A stretch of DNA of 64,000 nucleotides from Parahoeflea halophila (lineage in GTDB: Bacteria > Pseudomonadota > Alphaproteobacteria > Rhizobiales > Rhizobiaceae): contig NZ_OCPC01000006.1 of the NCBI RefSeq assembly GCF_900220985.1, positions 17,256-81,255 of the forward strand, written 5' to 3'. The notes beneath the pieces are model-generated. The model was not told the DNA's origin. It did no database searches and worked only from the letters and a program-made list of their open reading frames with translations. Both the position numbers and the translations under genes were made by a program. Below, in pieces: positions 30,903-41,149 of the stretch. Positions within the stretch are counted from its first letter, which is position 1, and each line of letters begins with the position of its first letter.

Positions 30903-31099
30903 TATTTTTGACCGCCCGGTGCTTCACATCGGGCGGTTTTCATCCCATATGGGATCAGCTGTCGCGGTAAGCCGCGGCGACTGGGGCAGGGGTCAGATAC
31001 GGTAAGTCCGGTCGGGCCGCACGGTCCGGTGAAACCAACTCAGACCCTCCGGAGATGATCGGGTTCATCAGGCGCCGGATGGTCCGCGCGGAGAACGCA

Positions 31100-32440
31100 A
31101 TGGCATCTGCAGCCGAACAACTCGCTTCCAATCTGAATTTCGGAGCTTTCGCCAAGGCGGAAGATCTCAAGAAGCGGATCTGGTTCACCCTTGGCGCGCT
31201 TCTGGTGTATCGCCTCGGGACCTACATTCCGCTCCCGGGTATCAATCCCGATGCGTTTGCCCAGGCTTTCGAGGGCCAGGCCGGCGGCATTCTCGGTCTC
31301 TTCAACATGTTTTCCGGCGGTGCCGTCGAGCGTATGGCAATTTTCGCGCTCGGCATCATGCCCTATATCTCCGCCTCGATTATCATCCAGTTGATGACCT
31401 CGGTCGTGCCCACGCTTGAGCAGCTCAAGAAAGAGGGCGAGCAGGGCCGCAAGATCATCAACCAGTACACCCGCTACGGCACCGTGCTTCTCGGTACCGT
31501 GCAGGCCTATGGCATCGCGGTCGGGCTCGAATCAGGCAACGGAATCGTCACCGATCCGGGCTGGTTCTTCCGTATTGCCACCGTCATCAGCCTTGTCGGC
31601 GGCACCATGTTCCTGATGTGGCTTGGTGAGCAGATCACTGCGCGCGGCATCGGCAACGGCATTTCGCTGATCATTTTCGCCGGTATCGTGGCAGCCCTGC
31701 CATCGGCTGTGGCAGGCACGCTGGAACTTGGCCGGACCGGGGCACTTTCGACCGGACTGATCATCGCCGTGATCGTCGTGGCCATCGCCGTGATTGCCTT
31801 CATCGTGTTCATCGAACGCGCCCAACGGCAATTGCTGATCCAGTATCCAAAGCGCCAGGTCGGCTCGCGGATGTTCCAGGGCGATACCTCGCACCTGCCG
31901 CTCAAGCTCAACACCGCAGGCGTCATTCCGCCGATCTTTGCCTCGTCGCTGCTGTTGCTGCCGGCCACCATTGCAGGCTTCTCCAATACACAGAACCTGC
32001 CGGGTTGGGCTTCGACCGTGTTGGCGTCTCTCGGTCACGGACAGCCGGCCTATATGGCGCTCTACGCCCTGATGATCGGCTTCTTCGCGTTTTTCTACAC
32101 TGCGATCGTGTTCAATCCGAAGGACACGGCTGATAACCTCAAGCGCCACGGCGGTTTCATTCCGGGCATCCGTCCCGGCGAGCGGACTGCCGAGTATATT
32201 GACTTCGTGCTGACGCGAATCACCGTGATCGGCGCCATGTACCTGATCTTCGTTTGTCTCTTACCCGAATTCCTAATCGCGCAGACCGGCGTTCCGTTCT
32301 ATTTGGGTGGTACGTCGCTTCTGATCGTCGTTTCGGTGACGCTCGACACGGTTGCGCAGATTCAGGGGCATCTTATTGCTCAGCAGTATGAAGGGCTGAT
32401 CAAGAAGTCCAAACTTCGGGGAGGCAAGAAGGGACGATGA
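31100..32440 (+). CDS. secY: Preprotein translocase subunit SecY
   Basis: A 446-residue channel subunit with ten hydrophobic helices. The start [32 protein letters not shown] is chosen over an in-frame upstream start at 31055 because it matches the family length. Segments such as [13 protein letters not shown] (plug region) and the C-terminal [19 protein letters not shown] cytoplasmic tail are canonical. The TGA overlaps the adk start (ATGA). Confidence 0.96.
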   Translation: MASAAEQLASNLNFGAFAKAEDLKKRIWFTLGALLVYRLGTYIPLPGINPDAFAQAFEGQAGGILGLFNMFSGGAVERMAIFALGIMPYISASIIIQLMTSVVPTLEQLKKEGEQGRKIINQYTRYGTVLLGTVQAYGIAVGLESGNGIVTDPGWFFRIATVISLVGGTMFLMWLGEQITARGIGNGISLIIFAGIVAALPSAVAGTLELGRTGALSTGLIIAVIVVAIAVIAFIVFIERAQRQLLIQYPKRQVGSRMFQGDTSHLPLKLNTAGVIPPIFASSLLLLPATIAGFSNTQNLPGWASTVLASLGHGQPAYMALYALMIGFFAFFYTAIVFNPKDTADNLKRHGGFIPGIRPGERTAEYIDFVLTRITVIGAMYLIFVCLLPEFLIAQTGVPFYLGGTSLLIVVSVTLDTVAQIQGHLIAQQYEGLIKKSKLRGGKKGR

Positions 32441-33021
32441 GACTTATTCTTTTGGGACCGCCAGGTGCGGGCAAGGGGACCCAGGCCCAGCGTCTGGTTG
32501 AAAAACACGGCATTCCGCAACTGTCGACCGGCGACATGTTGCGGGCCGCTGTGGCTGCCGGCACCGATGTCGGCAAACGCGCCAAGGCGGTAATGGATGC
32601 CGGTGAACTGGTCTCCGATGATATCGTCAATGCGATTGTGTCCGAGCGAATTGATCAGCCCGACTGTGCCCGTGGTTTCATCCTCGATGGTTACCCGCGC
32701 ACCCTCGTTCAGGCCGATGCGGTTGAAGCCATGCTGGGCGCCAAGGGCATGAAGCTCGACACGGTGATTGAGCTGCTCGTCGACGACGAAGCGCTCGTGG
32801 GCCGCATCGTCAAGCGGGCCGAAGAGGCCGCCGCCGCCGGGCAGCCGGTGCGCAGGGACGATAACCCCGAGGTGTTCGAAGAACGCCTGCGCGAGTATTA
32901 CAAGAAGACCGCGCCGCTGACCGGTTACTACTATGCCAAGGGTGCGCTACGCACAGTCGATGGCATGGCGAGCATTGATGCGGTCACGGAAGAAATCGAA
33001 GCCGTACTGGCCTCGTTGTGA
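32437..33021 (+). CDS. adk: Adenylate kinase (short-lid form)
   Basis: A 194-residue enzyme interconverting ATP + AMP and 2 ADP. P-loop GPPGAGKGT (residues 7-15), AMP-site [11 protein letters not shown] and [13 protein letters not shown] are present. The lid is short ([25 protein letters not shown]) and lacks zinc cysteines. It overlaps secY by four bases, the usual arrangement. Confidence 0.97.
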   Translation: MRLILLGPPGAGKGTQAQRLVEKHGIPQLSTGDMLRAAVAAGTDVGKRAKAVMDAGELVSDDIVNAIVSERIDQPDCARGFILDGYPRTLVQADAVEAMLGAKGMKLDTVIELLVDDEALVGRIVKRAEEAAAAGQPVRRDDNPEVFEERLREYYKKTAPLTGYYYAKGALRTVDGMASIDAVTEEIEAVLASL

Positions 33022-33372
33022 ACTGATTGAACAGTCGGATGGGCGGTTGGCTACGGCTTTGACCGCCCGTCTGGCAAGCGAAACGATGAATTAGCGAACG
33101 CGAAGAGCTTGACGAAAGCCTCCATGTTCCGTTAAGAGCAGCCTAACTCGCGACATCCAGGCGACCGGCACGTTCCCTCGAAGACTTGAGGCAACGGTTC
33201 TGGTCGCTTTTAGTGTGTCGGGTTGCATACTCCCCAGGATCCTCGCCATCCCTTTGGCTGAACGTCGAACCTGGTCAAGAGACTACCCCGCAAGGGCCGG
33301 CCTCCACCGGACGCGGGTCAACAATAACCCGCCGGCCAGATCAGATCTGTCCCGGCCCACATGGAGAAGCAA
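33022..33372 (+). promoter_or_regulatory. adk-rpsM gap: hairpin and candidate alpha-operon promoter
   Basis: This 351-bp stretch has no gene. A 7-bp stem GGGCGGT/ACCGCCC (about 33040-33068) follows adk. TTGACG (33109-33114), a 17-bp spacer and TTAAGA (33132-33137) form a plausible promoter, leaving a leader of roughly 230 bases ahead of rpsM. In E. coli, S4 regulates this operon at its leader; here rpsD is not in the cluster. There is no rpmJ or infA in the gap. Confidence 0.45.
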
Positions 33373-33741
33373 ATGGCCCGCATAGCTGGCGTAAACATTC
33401 CGACAAACAAGCGCGTTGTGATCGCGCTGACCTACATCCACGGCATCGGCGCGAAGTTCGCTTCCGAAATCGTCGAGAAGGTTGGTATCCCGCTTGATCG
33501 CCGCGTCAATCAGCTTTCGGATGCAGAGATCCTGCAGATCCGTGAAACCATCGACCGCGACTACCAGGTTGAAGGCGACCTGCGCCGTGAGAACTCGATG
33601 AACATCAAGCGTCTGATGGACCTTGGCTGCTACCGCGGTCTTCGCCATCGTCGCGGCCTGCCGGTGCGTGGTCAGCGGACCCACACCAATGCCCGCACCC
33701 GCAAGGGTCCGGCCAAGGCGATTGCCGGCAAGAAAAAGTAA
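33373..33741 (+). CDS. rpsM: 30S ribosomal protein S13
   Basis: A 122-residue head protein contacting the P-site tRNA and L5. Start at [26 protein letters not shown]; the in-frame start four codons upstream contains the GGAG ribosome binding site. Ends in the basic [19 protein letters not shown] tail. Confidence 0.97.
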   Translation: MARIAGVNIPTNKRVVIALTYIHGIGAKFASEIVEKVGIPLDRRVNQLSDAEILQIRETIDRDYQVEGDLRRENSMNIKRLMDLGCYRGLRHRRGLPVRGQRTHTNARTRKGPAKAIAGKKK

Positions 33742-33881
33742 TTGGGCTTCGCCTGAGGGGCGGTTCCGGATCAGGGGCGGTGGTTGGTGCAACCACCGCT
33801 TTGAAGTTTGGACTGCAGCCTGGGTGAACCCGGTGGAGCCGCTGGTGCTACGGCGGTGCTGATATCTCGAAAGGAAAAATC

Positions 33882-34271
33882 ATGGCGAAAGAAGCCACAC
33901 GCGTCAAAAAGCGCGAACGCAAGAATATTTCGACGGGCGTTGCGCACGTCAACTCGTCCTTCAACAACACGATGATCACCATCACCGACGCACAGGGAAA
34001 TGCGATTTCCTGGTCGTCTGCCGGTTCGAAGGGCTTCAAGGGCTCGCGCAAGTCGACCCCTTTTGCAGCCCAGATGGCTGCTGAAGATGCTGCCAAGAAG
34101 GCGCAGGATCACGGCATGAAGACACTTGAAGTTGAAGTTTGCGGTCCCGGCTCGGGCCGTGAGTCCGCGCTTCGCGCGCTTCAGGCTGCAGGTCTGGTCA
34201 TCACATCGATCCGTGATGTAACGCCGATTCCGCACAATGGTTGCCGTCCGCGCAAGAAGCGCCGGGTCTAA
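33882..34271 (+). CDS. rpsK: 30S ribosomal protein S11
   Basis: A 129-residue platform protein: [30 protein letters not shown] and the C-terminal [16 protein letters not shown] are canonical. GAAAGGAAAAATC is the ribosome binding site. Confidence 0.97.
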   Translation: MAKEATRVKKRERKNISTGVAHVNSSFNNTMITITDAQGNAISWSSAGSKGFKGSRKSTPFAAQMAAEDAAKKAQDHGMKTLEVEVCGPGSGRESALRALQAAGLVITSIRDVTPIPHNGCRPRKKRRV

Positions 34272-34374
34272 CCGACTGCCGAATTTCAGCGGGTCCGGCT
34301 CTCCCGGCGCCCGTTTGATCCTCTTCTCACTTGGCCGCACGATTGGATAGTGCGGCAACAGGAAGGCAACAGAC

Positions 34375-35385
34375 ATGATTCAGAAAAACTGGCAGGAACT
34401 GATCAAGCCAAGCAAGGTCGAGTTCAACACCTCGGGCCGCACAAAGGCTTCCGTGGTTGCAGAACCGCTCGAGCGTGGCTTCGGCCTGACACTGGGCAAC
34501 GCCCTGCGTCGGGTTCTTCTGTCTTCACTGCGGGGCGCTGCTGTCACCGCAGTGCAGATCGACGGTGTACTGCATGAATTCTCTTCGATCCCCGGCGTTC
34601 GCGAAGATGTCACCGACATCATCCTGAACATCAAGGAAATCGCTATCCGCATGGAAGGCGACGAAGCCAAGCGCATGGTCGTTCGCAAGCAGGGACCCGG
34701 TGTGGTCAAGGCCGGCGACATCCAGACCGTAGGCGACATCGAGATCCTCAACCCCGATCACGTCCTCTGCACGCTCGATGATGGCGCTGAAATCCGCATG
34801 GAATTCACCGTCAACAACGGCAAGGGATACGTGCCGGCTGACCGTAACCGCGCTGAAGATGCCCCGATCGGCCTTATCCCGGTCGACAGCCTCTACTCGC
34901 CGGTCAAGAAGTGCTCCTACAAGGTGGAAAACACCCGCGAAGGTCAGGTTCTTGATTACGACCGGCTGACGCTGAACATCGAAACCGATGGTTCGGTCAG
35001 CGGCGAGGATGCTGTGGCCTACGCCGCTCGCATTCTTCAGGACCAGCTCGGTGTGTTCGTCAACTTCGACGAACCGCAGAAGGAAGTTCACGAGGAAACC
35101 GTCGCGGAACTGGCTTTCAACCCGTCGCTTCTCAAGAAGGTCGACGAGCTGGAACTTTCGGTCCGTTCGGCCAACTGCCTGAAGAACGACAACATCGTCT
35201 ATATCGGCGACCTGATTCAGAAGACCGAAGCGGAAATGCTCCGGACTCCGAACTTTGGCCGCAAGTCGCTCAACGAGATCAAGGAAGTACTCGCTTCCAT
35301 GGGCCTGCATCTGGGTATGGAAGTTCCGTCCTGGCCGCCGGAAAACATCGAAGATCTCGCCAAGCGTTACGAAGACCAGTATTAA
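34375..35385 (+). CDS. rpoA: DNA-directed RNA polymerase subunit alpha
   Basis: A 336-residue alpha subunit. N-terminal dimerisation domain with [25 protein letters not shown], and C-terminal domain ([49 protein letters not shown]) that binds UP elements and activators. Confidence 0.98.
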   Translation: MIQKNWQELIKPSKVEFNTSGRTKASVVAEPLERGFGLTLGNALRRVLLSSLRGAAVTAVQIDGVLHEFSSIPGVREDVTDIILNIKEIAIRMEGDEAKRMVVRKQGPGVVKAGDIQTVGDIEILNPDHVLCTLDDGAEIRMEFTVNNGKGYVPADRNRAEDAPIGLIPVDSLYSPVKKCSYKVENTREGQVLDYDRLTLNIETDGSVSGEDAVAYAARILQDQLGVFVNFDEPQKEVHEETVAELAFNPSLLKKVDELELSVRSANCLKNDNIVYIGDLIQKTEAEMLRTPNFGRKSLNEIKEVLASMGLHLGMEVPSWPPENIEDLAKRYEDQY

Positions 35386-35430
35386 ACCGTCAAACGGCAG
35401 GCGTGCGCCTGCATGTGAAGGAGACTAGCC

Positions 35431-35862
35431 ATGCGCCATGGAAATTCAGGTCGCAAGCTTAACCGTACCTCTAGCCACCGCAAGGCGATGTTCGCCAACA
35501 TGGCGGCTTCGCTCATCGAACATGAGCAGATCGTGACCACCTTGCCGAAAGCCAAGGAAATCCGTCCGATCGTTGAAAAGCTCGTCACGCTCGGAAAGCG
35601 CGGCGATCTGCATGCCCGCCGCCAGGCGATCTCGCAGATCCGCGACAACGAGGCCGTGCGCAAGCTGTTCGACACCATCGCAACCCGCTACGCCACCCGC
35701 AACGGCGGCTACATCCGGATCATGAAGGCTGGTTACCGCACCGGCGACAATGCTCCGATGGCCGTTGTCGAGTTCGTCGACCGCGATGTCGACGCCAAGG
35801 GTGCCAAGGACCGCGCTCGCACGGCTCTGGAAGCCGCTTCGGGTGAAGAAGAAGCAGCGTAA
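35431..35862 (+). CDS. rplQ: 50S ribosomal protein L17
   Basis: A 143-residue tunnel-exit protein: [46 protein letters not shown] is diagnostic; the Glu/Ala-rich tail is an alphaproteobacterial feature. Last gene of the ribosomal cluster, followed by a terminator. Confidence 0.97.
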   Translation: MRHGNSGRKLNRTSSHRKAMFANMAASLIEHEQIVTTLPKAKEIRPIVEKLVTLGKRGDLHARRQAISQIRDNEAVRKLFDTIATRYATRNGGYIRIMKAGYRTGDNAPMAVVEFVDRDVDAKGAKDRARTALEAASGEEEAA

Positions 35863-35895
35863 GCGCTTCTCTTTTCGGGCATTGCCAGACATGAC

Positions 35896-35925
35896 AGGCC
35901 GGGTGCTTCGTGTGCCCGGCCTTTT
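35896..35925 (+). terminator. Rho-independent terminator after rplQ
   Basis: Eight-bp stem AGGCCGGG/CCCGGCCT with an 11-nt loop and TTTTC tail, closing the ribosomal super-operon. Confidence 0.8.
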
Positions 35926-36104
35926 CTGTGCTCCAGAGAACTGTGCGCCTGAAACGGTGGTCGACTGACAAGTGACAGCACATCGACTGGTCGAGCTTCG
36001 ATAGTTGCACCCCATCGCATAGCTTGCCATGAAGCGGTCAAAGTGATGATGACTTTACCGTGGCAGTCAGGCCATACTGGCCAAAATCACCGAGGATTAC
36101 CAAC

Positions 36105-37655
36105 ATGATTCCAGATCGTTCGCGGTTGCGCGCCTTGCTGTTGGCTTCGCTGGCTGTGTGTGTGGTGGCAACGCCGTTGCTTGTGCCGGCAACAGCCCAG
36201 AGCAAAACTGAAGAAACGGTAAGCGATACGATCGGGAAGATCTTCCGCGATGTATTTGGCGGCGGGGCGGAGGAAGTCGCACCCGCGGATCCGGCGCCGG
36301 AGCTTCGCCCCACCCAATCCATCGAACCGCGACGCGAGGTGCCGCGCTCGCGTGCGGACATGATGCAATCGTTCTCGCCGCTGGTGAAGGCAACCGCGCC
36401 GGCTGTGGTCAATGTCTATGCCGACCGGCTGGTTCAGCGCAGTCTGTCGCCATTTGCCGGTGATCCGTTTTTCGAACGCTTCTTCGGGCAGCGCATGCCC
36501 AACCGCACCGAAAAACAGTCTGCGCTCGGTTCCGGCGTCATCATTCAGCGCAACGGCATCGTTGTGACCAACAACCATGTTATCGAGGGCGCGGACGACG
36601 TGCGTGTGGCGCTTGCCGATGGCCGCGAGTTCCAGAGCCGTATCCTGCTCAAGGACGAGCGCTTCGACTTGGCGATCCTGCAGATCGAAGGCGAGGGACC
36701 GTTTCCGATTGTCGAATTCGGCGACACCGACAACACCGAGGTCGGCGATATCGTGCTGGCGATCGGCAACCCTTTCGGCGTCGGGCAGACCGTGACCAGT
36801 GGTATTGTTTCGGCGCTTGCCCGCAACAGCGTCGGTGTTTCTGATTTCGGCTCCTTCATCCAGACCGATGCCGCCATCAACCCGGGCAATTCCGGGGGTG
36901 CGCTGATCGACATGAGTGGTCGGCTGATCGGCATCAACTCCTCGATCTTTTCCCGTTCCGGCGGCTCCAATGGCATTGGGTTCGCCATCCCCGCCAATCT
37001 GGTGCGCGCTGTCGCCGAGACTGCGCAATCGGGGGGTGAGATTTTTGAGCCGCCCTATATCGGCGCCGCATTCGACCCGGTAACGGCTGACATCGCCGAA
37101 GCCCTGGGACTGAGCCGGGCAGCAGGGGCACTCGTGGCCAATGTCACCGAGGGCGGACCGGCCGCCGACGCCGGCTTACGCATCGGCGACATCGTGCTTG
37201 GGTTCAATGGCCGCCCGATAGAACATCCCGATGCTCTTGGCTACCGGTTGGCAACCACAGCGGTCGGCACGAAGGCGCAACTGGACGTGCTGGCGCGGGG
37301 AGGCCGCAGGACCGTGGAAGTCACGCTGCAGGCGCCACCGGAAGATGATCCGCGCGATCGCCGCATCCTGAGGGGCGAGAACCCGTTCTCGGGTGCTTCC
37401 GTCTCCAACATCACGCCGCGGCTGGCCAACAAGATGCGGCTTCCGCAATCGCTCCGCGGGGTAATTGTGACAGAGGTACCGGCGCGCTCGCTTGCCGGGC
37501 GTTACGGCTTCCGGCCCGGGGATCTGATTGCCGTGATCAACGGCGTGGAAATTGCCAATGTCGACATCCTCGAACAGCTCCTGTCAGAAGGCGCCAGCTT
37601 TTGGCGTTTCGAGATCGTCCGTGGTGGCCAGCGCATCCGCCAGATCATCCGGTGA
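36105..37655 (+). CDS. HtrA/DegP-family periplasmic serine protease (Do)
   Basis: A 516-residue trypsin-like protease with two PDZ domains. A signal peptide (residues 1 to about 31: basic start, LLLASLAVCVVATPLLV core, ATAQ end) directs it to the periplasm. The catalytic triad is intact: H158 in NNHVIEG, D188 in DLAILQI, S263 in GNSGGAL. PDZ1 runs about 320-415, PDZ2 to the C-terminus. The start at 36105 follows GAGGATTACC; an in-frame codon at 36060 would add 15 residues before the signal peptide. It degrades or refolds misfolded envelope proteins. rarA follows after four bases. Confidence 0.93.
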   Translation: MIPDRSRLRALLLASLAVCVVATPLLVPATAQSKTEETVSDTIGKIFRDVFGGGAEEVAPADPAPELRPTQSIEPRREVPRSRADMMQSFSPLVKATAPAVVNVYADRLVQRSLSPFAGDPFFERFFGQRMPNRTEKQSALGSGVIIQRNGIVVTNNHVIEGADDVRVALADGREFQSRILLKDERFDLAILQIEGEGPFPIVEFGDTDNTEVGDIVLAIGNPFGVGQTVTSGIVSALARNSVGVSDFGSFIQTDAAINPGNSGGALIDMSGRLIGINSSIFSRSGGSNGIGFAIPANLVRAVAETAQSGGEIFEPPYIGAAFDPVTADIAEALGLSRAAGALVANVTEGGPAADAGLRIGDIVLGFNGRPIEHPDALGYRLATTAVGTKAQLDVLARGGRRTVEVTLQAPPEDDPRDRRILRGENPFSGASVSNITPRLANKMRLPQSLRGVIVTEVPARSLAGRYGFRPGDLIAVINGVEIANVDILEQLLSEGASFWRFEIVRGGQRIRQIIR

Positions 37656-37659
37656 GGCG

Positions 37660-38973
37660 ATGAGCGATCTGTTTGCCACACCCGGCGCCGCGCCGAGCGG
37701 GCACCGTCCGCTTGCCGACCGGCTGCGGCCTGCCACCCTGGCCGAGGTTACCGGGCAACTGCATCTGACCGGTGAGGACGGCGTGATCACCCGGATGATC
37801 GCCTCGGGCAGCCTCGGCTCGATGATCTTCTGGGGCCCGCCCGGCACCGGCAAGACCACGGTGGCACGGCTGCTCGCCGGTGAGACGGATCTGGCATTCG
37901 ACCAGATCTCGGCGATCTTCTCCGGTGTGGCCGATCTCAAGAAGGTGTTCGAGACAGCCCGTGCCCGGCGCATGAGTGGTCGCCAGACCCTGCTGTTCGT
38001 CGACGAGATCCATCGCTTCAACCGGGCGCAGCAGGACAGCTTCCTGCCGGTGATGGAAGACGGCACCATCGTGCTGGTTGGCGCGACCACGGAAAACCCG
38101 TCCTTCGAACTCAACGCCGCGCTTTTGTCGCGTGCCCGGGTTCTGACCTTCAAATCGCATGATCAGGACAGTCTGGAAAACCTGCTCCTCCGTGCCGAGG
38201 AAGACACCGGAAAGCCGTTGCCGCTCGACGCCGATGCCCGGCTGAGCCTGCTCGGCATGGCCGACGGCGATGGCCGCGCTGTGCTGACGCTGGCCGAAGA
38301 AGTCTGGCGCGCCGCCCGGCAGGACGAGGTGTTCGATACCGAAGCACTGGTCAAGGTGGTCCAGCGCCGCGCGCCGGTCTACGACAAGAGCCAGGACGGG
38401 CATTACAATCTGATCTCCGCGCTGCACAAGTCGGTCCGCGGCTCGGATCCCGATGCAGCACTCTACTATCTCTGCCGCATGTTCGATGCCGGCGAGGACC
38501 CGCTGTTCCTCGCCCGTCGGCTGGTCCGCATGGCGTCCGAGGAAATCGCCATGGCCGACCCCCAGGCGCTGGTGATCGCCAACGCGGCCAAGGATGCCTA
38601 TGATTTTCTCGGCTCGCCCGAAGGCGAACTCGCCCTGGCCCAGGCCTGCGTCTATCTCGCCACCGCGCCCAAATCCAATTCGGTCTACGTTGCCTACAAG
38701 GCCGCCATGCGGGCTGCCAAACAGGGTGGATCGCTGCTGCCGCCCAAGCATATCCTGAATGCACCGACCAAGCTGATGAAGGCGGAGGGCTACAATGAAG
38801 GCTACCGCTACGATCACGACGAGCCAGACGCCTTTTCCGGACAGGACTATTTTCCCGAGGCGATGGGCCGCAAGACCTTCTATGATCCGGCCGAGCGCGG
38901 TTTCGAGCGCGACATCCGCAAGCGTCTGGAATTCTGGAACCGGCTCAGGAAAGAGCGCTCAGGAAAAGGCTAG
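37660..38973 (+). CDS. rarA: Replication-associated recombination protein RarA (MgsA), AAA+ ATPase
   Basis: A 437-residue clamp-loader-like ATPase that acts at stalled replication forks. Walker A GPPGTGKT (59-66), Walker B VDEIH (113-117), sensor-1 GATTENPSFELNAALLSRARV, and the C-terminal tetramerisation region (AYKAAMRAAKQGG, PTKLMKAEGYNEGYRYDHD) are all present. The ATG lies four bases after the protease stop, preceded by GGTGAGGCG. Confidence 0.96.
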   Translation: MSDLFATPGAAPSGHRPLADRLRPATLAEVTGQLHLTGEDGVITRMIASGSLGSMIFWGPPGTGKTTVARLLAGETDLAFDQISAIFSGVADLKKVFETARARRMSGRQTLLFVDEIHRFNRAQQDSFLPVMEDGTIVLVGATTENPSFELNAALLSRARVLTFKSHDQDSLENLLLRAEEDTGKPLPLDADARLSLLGMADGDGRAVLTLAEEVWRAARQDEVFDTEALVKVVQRRAPVYDKSQDGHYNLISALHKSVRGSDPDAALYYLCRMFDAGEDPLFLARRLVRMASEEIAMADPQALVIANAAKDAYDFLGSPEGELALAQACVYLATAPKSNSVYVAYKAAMRAAKQGGSLLPPKHILNAPTKLMKAEGYNEGYRYDHDEPDAFSGQDYFPEAMGRKTFYDPAERGFERDIRKRLEFWNRLRKERSGKG

Positions 38974-38979
38974 CAAGCA

Positions 38980-40020
38980 ATGGGCAGTGAGACCGCGCAA
39001 GCAGAACCGAATATCGGCATCATGGGAGCCGGTGCAATCGGTCTCTATGTTGGCGGCATGCTCGCCCATGGCGGTGCGAAAGTGGTGTTTGCCGCCCGCG
39101 GGCGGACACTTGCATCAATCAAGCGCGGCCTGTCGCTGTCACGCTATGATGGTTTCAAGGCCACGCTGAAGCCGGAGCAGTATGAATCGGGCGGCGCTGA
39201 CAGTCTGGGCGGCTGCGATGTGGTGCTGTTTTGCACCAAGTCCGGCGACACCGAAGCCGCAGCACTTGAACTCTCCAGATCGCTCAAACCTGGCGCCACG
39301 ATCATCAGCCTGCAGAACGGCGTCGGCAATGTCGAACTGCTTAAACGACTGCTTGCAAACCACGAAGTGGTGGCCGGTACGGTCCCCTTCAACGTCGTTC
39401 GACTGTCGCCCAACGCCGTCCACTGCGCGATGGAGGGCACGGTGCTGGTCGGCCCGTCAAGCGCTTCAACCAGCCTGACGGACCTTGCGAAGGCATCCGG
39501 CCTCAAGATTCAAATCCATCACGATCTTGACGCCCTGCAGTGGGGCAAGCTGCTGCTCAACCTCAACAACGGCCTCAATGTGATAAGTGGCAAGCCGCTG
39601 CTGCGGCAGTTTCAGGATCGCGGCTATCGGCTGGTTCTGGCCATGGCCATGGAAGAACTGCTCGCAACCCTGGATGCCGCCGGAATCAGCATCGTCGGTG
39701 CCAGCCGCACCAGTCCCCGCCTGATCCCGAAAGTGTTGCGGTTGCCGACCTGGCTTTTCCGCGTTGTCGCCCGCCAGCAGTTGAGGATGGATGACACCGC
39801 CCGGTCATCATCCTGGGATGACCTGAAGGCTGGCAGGGAGCCTGAAATCCGCTTCCTCAATGGCGCCGTCTGCTCACTGGCCGAAACCCACGGCCGCACC
39901 GCGCCGGTCAACGCCTTGATCTGCCGCCTGGTCGATGAGGCATTTGCCGCCAAGACCTCACCCGAAATGCCCGGTGGCGAGCTTCTGGCGCTGGCGCGAA
40001 CTGCTGCGGCTGAGCGGTAA
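38980..40020 (+). CDS. panE: 2-dehydropantoate 2-reductase (ketopantoate reductase family)
   Basis: A 346-residue NADPH-dependent oxidoreductase of the ApbA/PanE family. The Rossmann motif GAGAIG (16-21), the QNGVGN loop and the GKLLLNLNNGLN segment with the active-site lysine fit the family that reduces ketopantoate to pantoate for coenzyme A. Paralogues with other substrates exist, so the exact substrate is uncertain. It lies six bases after rarA, between rarA and crcB, which I recall as neighbours in many rhizobia. Confidence 0.82.
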   Translation: MGSETAQAEPNIGIMGAGAIGLYVGGMLAHGGAKVVFAARGRTLASIKRGLSLSRYDGFKATLKPEQYESGGADSLGGCDVVLFCTKSGDTEAAALELSRSLKPGATIISLQNGVGNVELLKRLLANHEVVAGTVPFNVVRLSPNAVHCAMEGTVLVGPSSASTSLTDLAKASGLKIQIHHDLDALQWGKLLLNLNNGLNVISGKPLLRQFQDRGYRLVLAMAMEELLATLDAAGISIVGASRTSPRLIPKVLRLPTWLFRVVARQQLRMDDTARSSSWDDLKAGREPEIRFLNGAVCSLAETHGRTAPVNALICRLVDEAFAAKTSPEMPGGELLALARTAAAER

Positions 40021-40113
40021 GTTCTTCACCCAACCGCTTCCCCTGACTTGCATCAATGCCCGTCGCGCAGAACCGCTGCATGATCCTCGATAACATTGAC
40101 CGAGGATGGATCC

Positions 40114-40662
40114 ATGACGGTTCTGGTTCTGTATGCCACCATCGAGGGGCATACCCGCAAGATTGCCGAACACGCTGCGGCCAGGCTTGAGGCAGCCGGG
40201 CAGGCTGTGTTCTTGGGCGACATCCGCGAGCCCGGATTTGCCGTTCCCGGACGGTTTGATGGTGTGCTGATCTGCGCCCCGATCCACATCGGCCGCTACC
40301 CGTCTCCGGTGGCGCAATTTGTCACCGAGTGGAAAGACGCGCTTGCTCAGGTGCCCACGGCGCTGGTGTCGGTGTCGCTTGCCATCCACAGCGACAGCGC
40401 CGAGGAGCGTGCCGAGGCGGAAGCCTATCCCGCCAAGCTTGAGAAGAAGACTGGCTTTCACATCCCGAAAGTCCATCATGCCGCCGGCGCTTTGAAATTC
40501 CTCGAGTATGATTTCTTCAAACGGGCCCTGATGCGCAGGATTGCGGCTAAGGAGGGTGGGCCGGTCGATACAAGCCGGGATCACGAGTTTACAGACTGGC
40601 AGGCGCTCGATGCCTTTGTGCAGGAATTCGCCGATGATGTGGCCCTGGCCAGACGCGCCTGA
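40114..40662 (+). CDS. hemG: Flavodoxin-fold protein, HemG-like protoporphyrinogen IX dehydrogenase
   Basis: A 182-residue protein with the FMN-binding loop ATIEGHT (about 7-13) and the HemG-type C-terminus KEGGPVDTSRDHEFTDWQALDAF, closely paralleling E. coli HemG, which oxidises protoporphyrinogen IX using quinones. The start at 40114 follows GAGGATGG; an upstream in-frame TTG at 40096 is less likely. Many Alphaproteobacteria use HemJ instead, so this may be redundant or have another role. Confidence 0.75.
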   Translation: MTVLVLYATIEGHTRKIAEHAAARLEAAGQAVFLGDIREPGFAVPGRFDGVLICAPIHIGRYPSPVAQFVTEWKDALAQVPTALVSVSLAIHSDSAEERAEAEAYPAKLEKKTGFHIPKVHHAAGALKFLEYDFFKRALMRRIAAKEGGPVDTSRDHEFTDWQALDAFVQEFADDVALARRA

Positions 40663-40749
40663 ATGTTCGCGCCGAGGGGGGCGCCGGTCCGGACGTCGCT
40701 CCGCGCGCAATCGCTTTATCGCTGCACGGTTTTAAGCTAAGCAGCCCTG

Positions 40750-41124
40750 ATGAATGCACTCATCCTTGTTTTCATCGGCGGTGGACTTGGCGCTGTCTCG
40801 CGCCACCTCTCCGGCATGGCGGTTACGCGCGCCTCGGGCCCCGGCTTTCCCTGGGGCACGATGCTGGTCAACATCGCCGGATCGCTTGCCATGGGGCTGC
40901 TGATCGCCTGGCTTGCACGGCGCTCTTCCGGCGATACGGAACTGCGTTTGCTGCTGGCGACCGGATTTCTCGGTGGTTTTACCACATTTTCGGCCTTTTC
41001 CCTTGATGCGGTGACGCTTTACGAGCGCGGCGCGTTGACGGCGGCGGCTGCCTATGTGATTGCCAGCGTCACAGTTTCCATTCTGGCGTTGTTTGGCGGG
41101 CTCTGGCTGGCGCGCCAGCTCTGA
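40750..41124 (+). CDS. crcB: Fluoride ion exporter CrcB/Fluc
   Basis: A 124-residue inner-membrane channel with four hydrophobic helices. The conserved GGGLGAVSRH start, PWGTMLVNIAGS (pore asparagine) and GFLGGFTTFSAFSLD (pore Phe and Thr/Ser track) identify a fluoride channel that lowers cytoplasmic fluoride as a dual-topology dimer. I saw no fluoride riboswitch in the 87-bp upstream gap. Confidence 0.95.
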   Translation: MNALILVFIGGGLGAVSRHLSGMAVTRASGPGFPWGTMLVNIAGSLAMGLLIAWLARRSSGDTELRLLLATGFLGGFTTFSAFSLDAVTLYERGALTAAAAYVIASVTVSILALFGGLWLARQL

Positions 41125-41149
41125 CGCGCAGATCAAAGAGATAATCGAT

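Noticed and set aside
40663-40749. Possible fluoride riboswitch before crcB
   Set aside because: The short gap lacks the conserved riboswitch elements I would expect; nothing supports it.
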